The notes beneath the pieces were generated by a model. It made no database searches. It was not told the origin of the DNA and was given only the letters and a program-made list of their open reading frames with translations. Shown here in pieces: positions 39,583 to 48,590 of a DNA stretch of 64,000 nt (position 1 is its first letter; each line of letters starts with the position of its first letter). The DNA comes from Prochlorococcus sp. AG-388-E21. Lineage in GTDB: Bacteria; Cyanobacteriota; Cyanobacteriia; PCC-6307; Cyanobiaceae. The DNA lies in NCBI GenBank assembly GCA_003279855.1, contig QCGO01000003.1:62001-126000 (forward strand), read 5' to 3'. A program made the translations under genes and the position numbers.

Positions 39583-41373
39583 ATGTCGAATATTGATTTA
39601 AAAAGAAGAACCAAGATTGTTGCAACAATTGGACCAGCTACTCAATCAGAAGAAATTATTACTGATCTTATAAAGGCTGGAGTTACAACATTTCGATTAA
39701 ATTTTTCTCATGGCGATCATAATGATCATCAAGAAAGAATTGATACCATAAGAAAAGTTTCTAAAAAGCTTGATCTAGATATCGGAATACTTCAGGATCT
39801 TCAAGGTCCTAAAATAAGATTAGGAAGATTTAAAGATGGTCCTGTAAAAGTAAAAAAAGGAGATAAATTCTCATTGACTTCAAATGAAGTTGAATGTACA
39901 AAAAGTATTGCTAATGTTACCTATAACAAACTTGCTCAGGAAGTTACCTCTGGCAAAAGAATATTGCTAGATGATGGAAAAATTGAAATGATTGTGGAGA
40001 AGGTAGATAAGGATAATAATTTATTAGAGTGTAAAGTAACCGTAGGTGGAGTACTTTCTAACAACAAAGGTGTAAATTTTCCAGATGTACAATTATCTGT
40101 TAAAGCATTAACTGATAAAGATATAGAAGATCTTGAATTTGGATTAACCGCTGGTGTTGATTGGATAGCTCTTAGTTTTGTGAGAAATCCATCAGACATT
40201 AATGAAATAAAAAATTTAATAAATAAGAACGGTCATTCAATTCCTGTAGTAGCTAAAATTGAAAAATTTGAAGCAATAGATCAAATAGATTCAATATTAC
40301 CCTTGTGTGATGGGGTTATGGTTGCACGCGGAGACTTAGGAGTTGAAATGCCGGCAGAAGAAGTTCCTCTTTTACAAAAAGAGTTAATTAGGAAAGCAAA
40401 TACATTAGGAATCCCTATTATTACAGCCACACAAATGCTTGACTCCATGGCATCAAATCCTAGACCAACTCGAGCAGAAGTTAGTGATGTGGCTAATGCA
40501 ATTCTAGATGGGACAGATGCTGTGATGCTTTCAAATGAAACAGCTGTGGGTGACTATCCTGTAGAAGCGGTTGAAACTATGGCGACTATTGCGAGAAGAA
40601 TTGAACGTGATTATCCACTAAAAGCAATTGAGAGTCACCTTCCTTGCACTATTCCAAATGCGATAAGCGCAGCGGTCAGCAACATTGCTAGACAACTTGA
40701 TGCTGGAGCAATAATCCCGTTAACTAAATCCGGTTCCACAGCACGTAATGTAAGTAAATTCAGACCTCCTACACCTATTCTTGCTACCACTACAGAGAAA
40801 TGTGTTGCGCGAAGATTGCAACTAGTATGGGGAGTGACTCCTTTATTAGTCAAAAATGACGATAGAACTGCAAAAACATTTAGTATTGCAATGCAAATAG
40901 CACAAGAAATAGGGATTCTTAAGCAAGGCGACTTGGTTGTTCAGACTGCCGGGACTTTAACGGGAATTAGTGGTTCTACTGATTTAATAAAAGTTGGCTT
41001 AGTCAGAAAAGTTGTGACTCGAGGAATATCAATAGGAGAGATTGGTGTTACTGGCAAAGCAAGAAATATAAAGACTAATCTTGATTTATCATTAATATCG
41101 CCAGGTGAAATTTTATTTGTTCCAAAAAATATTTTAATGGATTTACCTTACTCTAAAGAAATTACTGGAATAGTTACAGATGAAAATGTTGATGAATGCT
41201 ATAAATTATTCAAAAAAAATAATATAAAAATATCCACTATTTGTAATTTATCTACTATTGACAACCATGTTAAAAACGGTGATTTAATAACACTACAACT
41301 CAATGAAGGAGTTATTTATATGGGACAGATAGAGGACGATGAGGAAGCACTAGATAAATATAAATATGTCTAG
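39583..41373 (+). CDS. pyk: Pyruvate kinase
   Basis: Makes ATP and pyruvate from phosphoenolpyruvate. It has 596 residues, longer than the 470-residue form because of an extra C-terminal domain (from about 485, with SPGEILFVPKN) similar to PEP-utilising swivel domains. Catalytic motifs: ATIGPATQS, LNFSHGDHNDH, QDLQGPKIRLG, VARGDLGVEMP, and ITATQMLDSM with PTRAEVSDVANAILDGTDA. The final eight bases overlap the permease gene, suggesting a shared transcript. Confidence 0.96.
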   Translation: MSNIDLKRRTKIVATIGPATQSEEIITDLIKAGVTTFRLNFSHGDHNDHQERIDTIRKVSKKLDLDIGILQDLQGPKIRLGRFKDGPVKVKKGDKFSLTSNEVECTKSIANVTYNKLAQEVTSGKRILLDDGKIEMIVEKVDKDNNLLECKVTVGGVLSNNKGVNFPDVQLSVKALTDKDIEDLEFGLTAGVDWIALSFVRNPSDINEIKNLINKNGHSIPVVAKIEKFEAIDQIDSILPLCDGVMVARGDLGVEMPAEEVPLLQKELIRKANTLGIPIITATQMLDSMASNPRPTRAEVSDVANAILDGTDAVMLSNETAVGDYPVEAVETMATIARRIERDYPLKAIESHLPCTIPNAISAAVSNIARQLDAGAIIPLTKSGSTARNVSKFRPPTPILATTTEKCVARRLQLVWGVTPLLVKNDDRTAKTFSIAMQIAQEIGILKQGDLVVQTAGTLTGISGSTDLIKVGLVRKVVTRGISIGEIGVTGKARNIKTNLDLSLISPGEILFVPKNILMDLPYSKEITGIVTDENVDECYKLFKKNNIKISTICNLSTIDNHVKNGDLITLQLNEGVIYMGQIEDDEEALDKYKYV

Positions 41374-42595
41374 GAATATATCTCTTAAAGAAGCCTTTAA
41401 TATGGCTGGTAAGACTTTAGTTTCAAACAAATTAAGAAGTTCTCTTACTATGCTTGGAATAATTATAGGTAATGCATCAGTAATAACACTTGTAGGATTA
41501 GGGAGAGGAGCTCAAACTCTTGCCAAAAATCAATTAAGTAATTTAGGTGCAAATGTTTTATTTATTGTTCCAGGCAATAACGATACTAGAAGAAGAGGTA
41601 TATCGTTTCCTAAAAATCTTGTTTTAGAAGATTCAATTGCAATTAACAATCAAGTCCCCAGTGTTAAAAAAGTTGCACCACAAATCTCTGCGAATGAAAT
41701 TGTTCAATCAAATTCAAAAAGCTTAAATATCTCAATTGCTGGGGTTACTCCTGAATTTCTTGACGTAAGAAGTTTTGAGGTAGATGAAGGAAGATTCATC
41801 TCCCAATCAGACGTAAATTCAGCTAGAAGTTTTGTTGTAATTGGACCTGATCTAAAAGAAGACTTTTTTAAAGGTGACACTGTAATTGGAGAAAAAATAA
41901 GAATTAAAGATCACACCTATGAAATAATTGGAATTTTAAGACCTAAAGGGGCTGTTTTTGGTAGCAATCAAGATAAAAATGCATATATACCTCTTACTAC
42001 AATGGTTAACAGAATAAGTGGAAAAGATCCTACTTATGGAGTTAGTTTAAGTTTTATAAGTGTAGAAGCTGTAAATAAAAACAAAACTAGAGCGGCAAAG
42101 TTCCAAATTACAAATTTATTGCGTCAAAGACATAACATTGTAAGGGACGATGATTTTGCAGTTAGATCCCAAGAAGATGCATTAAATATAGTAACAAATA
42201 TTACAAGTGGTCTTACATTTTTATTGGCAGGTATAGGTGCTGTCTCTCTTATTGTTGGAGGTATAGGAATAATGAATATAATGCTAGTTTCTGTTAGTGA
42301 AAGAACAGAGGAGATTGGACTAAGGAAAGCAATAGGAGCAAAACAATCAGATATTCTTATACAATTTTTATTTGAGGCTTTAATTTTATCTACTATTGGA
42401 GGTTTAGTAGGAACAACAACGGGTTTGACAGGGGTATTTCTACTAGGATTAATAACTCCGTTACCAGCTTCAGTTGGAATAACTACAACGTTATCAACAA
42501 TGATTATTTCAGGTTCAATAGGATTAATCTTTGGAGTGTTACCAGCAAAAAGAGCCTCAAAATTAGATCCAATTGTTGCTCTAAGAAGTTTGTAA
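41366..42595 (+). CDS. ABC transporter permease, MacB/FtsX family
   Basis: A 409-residue membrane protein with one N-terminal helix (about 25-45), a large extracytoplasmic domain, and three C-terminal helices from about 285 on. SLTMLGIIIGNASVITLVGLG, the loop VSERTEEIGLRKAIGAK and LPAKRASKLDPIVALR are diagnostic of MacB-type permeases. The matching ATPase gene is not adjacent and must lie elsewhere. Substrate cannot be told. It overlaps pyk by eight bases and precedes bioY by 14 bases. Confidence 0.9.
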   Translation: MSRNISLKEAFNMAGKTLVSNKLRSSLTMLGIIIGNASVITLVGLGRGAQTLAKNQLSNLGANVLFIVPGNNDTRRRGISFPKNLVLEDSIAINNQVPSVKKVAPQISANEIVQSNSKSLNISIAGVTPEFLDVRSFEVDEGRFISQSDVNSARSFVVIGPDLKEDFFKGDTVIGEKIRIKDHTYEIIGILRPKGAVFGSNQDKNAYIPLTTMVNRISGKDPTYGVSLSFISVEAVNKNKTRAAKFQITNLLRQRHNIVRDDDFAVRSQEDALNIVTNITSGLTFLLAGIGAVSLIVGGIGIMNIMLVSVSERTEEIGLRKAIGAKQSDILIQFLFEALILSTIGGLVGTTTGLTGVFLLGLITPLPASVGITTTLSTMIISGSIGLIFGVLPAKRASKLDPIVALRSL

Positions 42596-42609
42596 ATCCT
42601 TATAAGTAA

Positions 42610-43182
42610 ATGCTCAATCTTAATAAACTTATTGAGGTATTTATAAGTCTTCAAATAATTATAGTTTCTACATTTATTCCTGTTTTTTTCTCTATACCTT
42701 TTACTTATAAACTTAATGGAACATTTGAGATACCTATCACATGGCAATTACCTTCAATCGTAATAATTACCTTAATATTTAACGCTAAAATAGTATTAAA
42801 AGCATTTAGTATCTATTTAATAATTGGTTTATTTTTTATTCCAGTATTTGACCAAGGAGGTTCATTAGGATACTTATTAACTCCAAATTTTGGTTACTTA
42901 TTAGGAATGTATCCATTAATCAAAATAATAGATAATTTAAATAAAAGAAATCAAACGATCAAATATTATGACCTTTTAAAATACGAAATATTAGGAATAA
43001 GTAGTATGCATATGATAGGAATAGTTTATAACTGCATTCTATTTCTGTATTTTAAACAATCAGAAATACTTTTATATAATATTTCAAAATATTCATTAGG
43101 GAAGTTTGGATATCATTTATTAATGCTCACACCAATTAATTTACTCTTTAAAATCTTCAATAACAATAAAGATCAAAGATGA
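42610..43182 (+). CDS. BioY-like substrate-binding membrane protein
   Basis: A 190-residue protein with about five to six membrane helices, resembling BioY, the biotin-specific S component of ECF transporters. The loop VFDQGGSLGYLLTPNFGYLLG matches the BioY signature. The energising EcfA and EcfT genes are not in this window. The last four bases overlap lspA in an ATGA junction. Biotin as substrate is inferred from family only. Confidence 0.83.
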   Translation: MLNLNKLIEVFISLQIIIVSTFIPVFFSIPFTYKLNGTFEIPITWQLPSIVIITLIFNAKIVLKAFSIYLIIGLFFIPVFDQGGSLGYLLTPNFGYLLGMYPLIKIIDNLNKRNQTIKYYDLLKYEILGISSMHMIGIVYNCILFLYFKQSEILLYNISKYSLGKFGYHLLMLTPINLLFKIFNNNKDQR

Positions 43183-43640
43183 TGTTAAATTTAAAAAATA
43201 ATAGATTTTATTATATTTTACTATCTATTTTAATTATCTTATCTGATCAATTTACAAAAAATATTATTAATATAAATCATACAACATTAATAAAAAATGA
43301 CCTTTTACTTTTTAGTATAGATTACGTAAAAAATTATGGAGCAGCATTTAACATTTTAAGTGGGAGTAGAATTTTTTTATCAACATTAAGTACAATAATT
43401 GCCTTATTTTTAATATATTTTATTTTATATAAAAAGTATTTAACTAATTTAGATTTATTTAGTTATAGCTTCATTTTGGCAGGTACGATAGGAAATGGAA
43501 TTGATAGAATAACAAGGGGTTATGTTATAGATTTTATTAATTTAAACTTTATAGATTTTCCTGTATTTAATATTGCTGATATATCTATAAATATTGGATT
43601 TATATTTATTATATTTGGACTTATTAAAAATAAACGATAA
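43179..43640 (+). CDS. lspA: Lipoprotein signal peptidase
   Basis: Aspartic membrane protease that removes the signal peptide from prolipoproteins. It has 153 residues (two adjacent ATGs; the first overlaps the bioY stop) and four hydrophobic helices. Conserved boxes: SDQFTKNIININ, KNYGAAFNILSG, GTIGNGIDRITRGYVIDFI with the first catalytic Asp, and FNIADISINIG with the second. It is followed after two bases by the GTPase gene. Confidence 0.94.
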   Translation: MMLNLKNNRFYYILLSILIILSDQFTKNIININHTTLIKNDLLLFSIDYVKNYGAAFNILSGSRIFLSTLSTIIALFLIYFILYKKYLTNLDLFSYSFILAGTIGNGIDRITRGYVIDFINLNFIDFPVFNIADISINIGFIFIIFGLIKNKR

Positions 43641-43642
43641 TA

Positions 43643-45145
43643 ATGTATAAATTTTGTTTAAAGAACTATAGATATTTATTGATTTTAATATTTCTTTATC
43701 TGTTTTTGATGCTATTTAGATATTTTTTAAATTTCTATTCTATGTTAATCATTGTTATTATTATTCTATTTTTCTATTCTAAAAACAAAAGATTATTTAA
43801 AAAGATTGCTTATAAAATAATTTTTAAGAAACAAAATAGTTTTTCTTTTAGAAATAAATATGGAGCTGCAAAAAATAGTCTTGAAGCAATAGATGAAATT
43901 AATAAAAAAATATCTAATAAAATATATCGAGATTTATTGAAATATGAAAAAATAAAGCTGGAGAAACAGTTCAAGTACGGAGACTATAACGTTACATTAT
44001 TTGGTGCGGGATCCTCTGGAAAAACATCTATAGCAAGAGCACTTTTGAAAAATTTAATTGGTAAGATTTCCCCAACAATTGGTACTACAAAGGATATAAC
44101 AAGTTATAAAATCAGAATTCCAATCTTAAAAAGAAATATAAATATAATTGATACGCCTGGTTTATTTGAAGCTTCTAAAGAAGGCCAAGAAAGGGAAGAT
44201 TCCACAATAATGAAGGCATCAAAATCAGATCTCATTCTTTTTGTAATTGATCAAGATATCAATAAATATGAACTCTATCTACTTAGAGAATTACTAAATT
44301 TGAAGAAGAAAATAATTATTGTTTTAAATAAATGCGACTTAAGATCAGAAAAACAAAATAATCTTATTAGAAAGAACATTCTCTCAATTACATCTACAAA
44401 ACATATTAAAGTATCAGTTATAAAAACTATTGCTTCATCAAAAGTCTTTTCAAACAATTTAGTAGACTCATTAAAAATAACTCCTGAAGTAAGTAATCTA
44501 TTTAAAGAGATAATAGAAACACTTGATGCGAATGGAGAAGAATTACTAGCTGATAATATTCTTTTTAGATGTAATAAATTAGGATTAATCAGCAAAAATG
44601 TAATATCGGAGCAAAGAAATTTAAGTGCTAATAAAGTAATAAATAAATATACTTTGATTACCGGAGGAGTAATACTGGTAAATCCTCTGCCAATTGTAGA
44701 CTTTATTACAACAACATCTGTAAATGTTCAAATGATCATTGAAATTTCGAAAATTTATGATTTCAAGATAACAAAAAAAGAAGCAGTCGAATTATCTAAA
44801 TCATTATTAACAACTCTAGCAAAACTTGGCATTTTGAAAGGTGGACTTAGTGTTATTTCAAACGCATTAGCCACAAATTTTACAACAATATTTATTTCAA
44901 AATCATTACAGTCTATAACCTCATGTTGGTTAATAAAAATAGTAGGTTTATCAATAAAACAATATTTTAATAATGGCAAAAATTGGGGAGATGGTGGGAT
45001 TCAAGAAGTAATTGAGGATATTTACAAATTAAATAAAAGGGAAGATATACTAAATAATTTTATTAAAGAAGCAATAAATAATATAAGAATTAACGAGGAT
45101 GCAAAATCTCAACAAAAATTGCCGCCATATTTACAGAATGACTAG
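43643..45145 (+). CDS. Membrane-anchored GTPase with DUF697-like C-terminal domain
   Basis: A 500-residue protein. Two hydrophobic helices lie at about 11-30 and 32-48, then a charged linker, then an Era-like GTPase: P-loop GAGSSGKT at 121-128, DTPG at 170-173, NKCD at 229-232. After about 300 comes a helical, partly hydrophobic domain (VNPLPIVDFITTTSVNVQMI, LAKLGILKGGLSVIS) like the DUF697 domain of other cyanobacterial GTPases. Role is unknown; such proteins are suspected of membrane remodelling. The 3' end overlaps a 59-aa gene on the other strand by 56 bases. Confidence 0.85.
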   Translation: MYKFCLKNYRYLLILIFLYLFLMLFRYFLNFYSMLIIVIIILFFYSKNKRLFKKIAYKIIFKKQNSFSFRNKYGAAKNSLEAIDEINKKISNKIYRDLLKYEKIKLEKQFKYGDYNVTLFGAGSSGKTSIARALLKNLIGKISPTIGTTKDITSYKIRIPILKRNINIIDTPGLFEASKEGQEREDSTIMKASKSDLILFVIDQDINKYELYLLRELLNLKKKIIIVLNKCDLRSEKQNNLIRKNILSITSTKHIKVSVIKTIASSKVFSNNLVDSLKITPEVSNLFKEIIETLDANGEELLADNILFRCNKLGLISKNVISEQRNLSANKVINKYTLITGGVILVNPLPIVDFITTTSVNVQMIIEISKIYDFKITKKEAVELSKSLLTTLAKLGILKGGLSVISNALATNFTTIFISKSLQSITSCWLIKIVGLSIKQYFNNGKNWGDGGIQEVIEDIYKLNKREDILNNFIKEAINNIRINEDAKSQQKLPPYLQND

Positions 45146-45269
45146 TTATTTGTTCATTTAAGAAAGATCTAAAGTCAAAAACAGTAATTAATAGTAGATA
45201 TAAAATACAAATTAATATTGAAATAAAACCCGTTATAAGAGCTATAAATTTTGATCTACTAATTTTCAT
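45090..45269 (-). CDS. Small single-helix membrane protein, 59 aa
   Basis: An ATG-started frame of 59 residues with one strong hydrophobic helix at about 8-30 (KFIALITGFISILICILYLL) followed by a charged soluble tail. It begins only five bases after the stop of the PLP decarboxylase gene on the same strand, so it looks like the last cistron of that unit, and its 3' third is antisense to the end of the GTPase gene. No family recognised with certainty; the tight spacing and composition argue that it is real. Confidence 0.6.
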   Translation of the reverse strand: MKISRSKFIALITGFISILICILYLLLITVFDFRSFLNEQITSHSVNMAAIFVEILHPR

Positions 45270-45274
45270 AAGAA

Positions 45275-46657
45275 TTAATTTAGTAATTTCAAAAGTTCAT
45301 TAATATGAGATTCATTTGTATTGTAATTCCCAAAAACTGCTCTTAAATAATATCTATTTTTAAATAGAGGCCTAGAAATCATAAAGTGCTTTTTAATAAG
45401 GTTTATTCTTTTATTGTGAGTCCATGAATCTGATTCTTTTTTATTCATACCCTTCGGTAAAAAGGAAATTATATGCAAGGGACCAGAATATAAATCATAT
45501 TTCTCTGTATCTAAATTATTTTCGAAGAATACTCTTTTCTCAATAGATGAATTTAAGACATCCTCTATTCCTCGCATCCCAAGGAATCGCAACCCTAACC
45601 ATAGTTTGATAATTTCGGCGGGTCTAGATCCTTGTATTCCTAGTTCACCTCTATTAAATAAGTTATTTTCAGTAGAAACATAAGGTAAACCTGTAGAAAA
45701 TGTATTTTTAAGAATTTCAATATTTGAGACTATTAAAAGGGATGAGGTTTTTGTAATACCAAGTATTTTTTGTGGATTAATAGTTATTGAATTAGCAAGA
45801 TTAACATTAATAAAATCACTGATCTGTAAATTAGTAATTGAAAAAATCCCCCCTATTGATCCATCAATGTGTAGCCAAATATTTCTATCATTACAAATTC
45901 TACCAATGTTGTGGATTGGGTCTATTGCTCCACGAACTGTTGTGCCAAGAGTAGCAACAATAGCAAATATTTTTTTACCTTCGTTAGAGCATTCATCAAT
46001 AGACTTATTAAGCTCAATCAAATCCATACAACCATCTTTGTCTGTTTTGACTTTAATTAAATTATTTTTTTCAAGTCCCATAATTCGAGTGCATTTTTCA
46101 AATGATGAATGGGCATCTTCGCTAATTAAATAAACTGCATTTTGATCAGTTTCAAGTCCGGCAAAATTTCTTGCTGCGACTAACGCATTTAAATTACTTA
46201 ATGTCCCGCCACTTGCTGCAACGCCACCTGCTAAATCGGAAAAACCTAATTTTATTGAAAACCACTTACAAATTGATTCCTCAAGAAGAGAAACACTTGG
46301 TGATAATTCATTTGCAAGTAGATTATTATTTAAGCCAGCAGCAATTAAATCTCCCAAAATAGAGATAATTAATGGTGGAGGATCTAAGTGCGCAAGGGAA
46401 CCTGGATGTACTGGATTAAAAGAACTATAAATAAGACTTTCAATCTCGGAGAATAAAACATTTAAAGACTTGCCATATTCTCCTGGAACTGAACATTCAA
46501 AGTTTCTATCGATAGGTATAGGCCCTAATTTGTCTGCATCTGAAAACCATTTGCATATTATTTCAGAAGTTCTGTTGAGAAGTATAAGCAAACTTTCGTT
46601 ACTTCCACAAGATGTCGGAAATAGATATTTTTGATTATTAATTGAGTCTGAAGTCAT
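45275..46657 (-). CDS. Pyridoxal-dependent (group II) amino acid decarboxylase
   Basis: A 460-residue PLP enzyme of the aromatic-amino-acid/glutamate decarboxylase fold. HPGSLAHLDPPPL near 80, ASGGTLSNLNAL for phosphate binding, IVATLGTTVRGAIDPI, WLHIDGSIGG, and the Schiff-base lysine in ITINPQKILGI are all seen. The substrate is not deducible; in picocyanobacteria relatives are annotated broadly as L-2,4-diaminobutyrate or aromatic decarboxylases. It diverges from tadA over 33 bases and leads directly into the 59-aa membrane protein gene. Confidence 0.85.
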   Translation of the reverse strand: MTSDSINNQKYLFPTSCGSNESLLILLNRTSEIICKWFSDADKLGPIPIDRNFECSVPGEYGKSLNVLFSEIESLIYSSFNPVHPGSLAHLDPPPLIISILGDLIAAGLNNNLLANELSPSVSLLEESICKWFSIKLGFSDLAGGVAASGGTLSNLNALVAARNFAGLETDQNAVYLISEDAHSSFEKCTRIMGLEKNNLIKVKTDKDGCMDLIELNKSIDECSNEGKKIFAIVATLGTTVRGAIDPIHNIGRICNDRNIWLHIDGSIGGIFSITNLQISDFINVNLANSITINPQKILGITKTSSLLIVSNIEILKNTFSTGLPYVSTENNLFNRGELGIQGSRPAEIIKLWLGLRFLGMRGIEDVLNSSIEKRVFFENNLDTEKYDLYSGPLHIISFLPKGMNKKESDSWTHNKRINLIKKHFMISRPLFKNRYYLRAVFGNYNTNESHINELLKLLN

Positions 46658-46690
46658 TCTTTAAAATAATTATTAATTAGGTTATTTTTA

Positions 46691-47218
46691 ATGTGTATAA
46701 AAAGAAAAGTAATTGATAAAATGAAGCAAAAAACAATAACCCAGCATAAAAAAATTGAACACTTAGATTATTTTAAATGGATGAAATTCATTTTACGAAG
46801 ATCAGAGGAAGTAGGTATGGTTGAATTACCAATTACAGCAGTAATAATAGATGAGAAAGGAAGATGTATTGGAAGAGGAAGCAATAAAAGAGAAATTAAC
46901 AATGACCCATTAGGACATGCAGAATTAATAGCACTTAGACAAGCTTCATGGATAAAAAATGATTGGCGATTTAATGAATGCAGCATAATTGTAAATTTAG
47001 AGCCTTGTACAATGTGTGCTGCGGCATTAGTGCAAGCAAGGATGGGTGAAGTAATATATGGTGCACAAGATGATAAAAGAGGCGGATTCGGAGGAACGAT
47101 TGATTTATCGAAGCATGAAAGCGCACATCATAAAATGAAAGTGGTAGGAGGGATTTTAAATCAGGATTGTGAAAATAAAATTAAGTTATGGTTCAAAAAG
47201 ATGAGGAGTCAAAAATAG
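46691..47218 (+). CDS. tadA: tRNA-specific adenosine deaminase
   Basis: Converts the wobble adenosine of tRNA-Arg(ACG) to inosine. It has 175 residues if ATG 46691 is used; ATG 46721 is a good alternative because the fold starts at about residue 26. The zinc and proton-shuttle residues are His76 and Glu78 (GHAELIALRQ) and Cys106 and Cys109 (EPCTMCAAALVQARMG). The C terminus (GTIDLSKHESAHHKMKVVGG) fits TadA rather than cytidine or guanine deaminases. Its last 26 bases overlap the aminotransferase gene on the other strand. Confidence 0.92.
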   Translation: MCIKRKVIDKMKQKTITQHKKIEHLDYFKWMKFILRRSEEVGMVELPITAVIIDEKGRCIGRGSNKREINNDPLGHAELIALRQASWIKNDWRFNECSIIVNLEPCTMCAAALVQARMGEVIYGAQDDKRGGFGGTIDLSKHESAHHKMKVVGGILNQDCENKIKLWFKKMRSQK

Positions 47219-48377
47219 AAAATTTCTTTAATTCTGTATCAAATAAATTTAATAATCGATCTACATTCTCTTCACTAGAGTTAAACCCCATTAATCCAAT
47301 TCGCCAAACCTTTCCAGATAATGCGCCTAGTCCATTTCCTATTTCAATACCAAAATTTTTCAAAAGATGATTTCTAAATGCGTCTCCATCTACTGCAGGA
47401 GGAATTTTAACTGTTGTCAAAGTAGGTAATCTAAATTCACTCGAAACATGTAACTCCATACCTAGACTCTCTAATCCCTTCCATAATTTAATTGCATTAG
47501 AATTATGTCTTCTCCAAATATTTTCTAAGCCTTCATTTGCTATTAAGCGCAAACCCTCTCTTATTGCAAAATTCATATTTACTGGAGCCGTATGATGGTA
47601 AACACGATCAGATCCCCAATATCTATTCAATAACGATAAATCTAAGTACCAATTTGGAACTTTAGAAGTTCTTGAACTAAGCTTATCTTCGGCACGTTTG
47701 TTCATTGTGAAAGGACTAAGTCCAGGGGGACAGCTAAGTCCTTTTTGACTACAACTATAAGCAAGATCGATTTTCCAATCATCAACAAAAAGTTCTAAAG
47801 CACCTAATGAAGTGACAGCATCAACTAAAAACAAACAATTATTCTCTCTGCATAAATCACCTATCCCTTCAAGAGGTTGTAAAACACCAGTTGATGTCTC
47901 AGCGTGAACAATGGCAAAAATTGATGGTTTATTAGTTTCTATTTCATATTTTATTTCTTCAAAAGTAAAAGCTTCTCCCCATTGCTTTTCAATTACTGAT
48001 ACGTCTGCTTTATATCTCGATGCCATATCAACCAAACGATCACCAAAGTATCCTTTTTTTGCGATAAGAATTTTTTCTCCAGGCTCTATAAAATTAGCAA
48101 TAGATGCTTCCATAGCTGCGCTACCTGTACCACTCATGGGTAGAGTTATTCGATTATTACACTGCCATGTATATCTAAGTAATTTTTGTACGTCGGACAT
48201 TAACTCTATATATGCGTCATCTAAATGTCCTATTGGATTAAGTGCTAAAGCCCTAAGGACTTCGGGATGAGCATTTGAAGGACCAGGCCCTAATAAAAGT
48301 CTTGAAGGAACAAAAGTTTTATCGAGATGAGGTAGATTCTCTTCATTTAAGGTTGAAATGAGTTTTGTTTCGGTCAA
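47193..48377 (-). CDS. Serine-pyruvate / alanine-glyoxylate class V aminotransferase
   Basis: PLP enzyme of 394 residues, in cyanobacteria associated with photorespiratory glyoxylate metabolism. Start is TTG 48377. Visible motifs: LLLGPGPSNAHPEVLRAL, MSGTGSAAMEASIANFI, VHAETSTGVLQPLEGIG, FLVDAVTSLG, and the lysine in YSCSQKGLSCPPGLSPF. Substrate (serine, alanine; acceptor glyoxylate or pyruvate) cannot be fixed by sequence alone. It diverges from glnA with a 213-base spacer. Confidence 0.9.
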   Translation of the reverse strand: MTETKLISTLNEENLPHLDKTFVPSRLLLGPGPSNAHPEVLRALALNPIGHLDDAYIELMSDVQKLLRYTWQCNNRITLPMSGTGSAAMEASIANFIEPGEKILIAKKGYFGDRLVDMASRYKADVSVIEKQWGEAFTFEEIKYEIETNKPSIFAIVHAETSTGVLQPLEGIGDLCRENNCLFLVDAVTSLGALELFVDDWKIDLAYSCSQKGLSCPPGLSPFTMNKRAEDKLSSRTSKVPNWYLDLSLLNRYWGSDRVYHHTAPVNMNFAIREGLRLIANEGLENIWRRHNSNAIKLWKGLESLGMELHVSSEFRLPTLTTVKIPPAVDGDAFRNHLLKNFGIEIGNGLGALSGKVWRIGLMGFNSSEENVDRLLNLFDTELKKFSIFDSSSF

Positions 48378-48526
48378 ACTTATTAAATCATTACTTTTAA
48401 ATTAAACTAATTTCTCTACTAAAGCGAAGAATGTTTAAAGAAATTCATCCAATTTAAATATTTTAGTTAACAATTAGTAAACATATAACTTGAAATACTC
48501 AAAGAACTTAGCAAGTGTTGAAAAAA

Positions 48527-48540
48527 GTTACTTCTGATAC
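48527..48540 (+). promoter_or_regulatory. NtcA-like binding site upstream of glnA
   Basis: GTTACTTCTGATAC fits the NtcA consensus GTA-N8-TAC with one mismatch in the left half. It ends 22 bases before TAATTT (48563-48568), a plausible -10 element, which is the spacing of NtcA-activated class II promoters. glnA is a classic NtcA target in cyanobacteria. Confidence 0.6.
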
Positions 48541-48572
48541 ATAATTAGATTCGTCAAGTAATTAATTTTATT

Positions 48573-48577
48573 GGAGG
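48573..48577 (+). promoter_or_regulatory. Strong ribosome binding site of glnA
   Basis: GGAGG, 13 bases before the glnA ATG. Clear Shine-Dalgarno sequences are rare in this window, so this one stands out and fits high expression of glutamine synthetase. Confidence 0.6.
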
Positions 48578-48590
48578 TATAATTAAAGAA

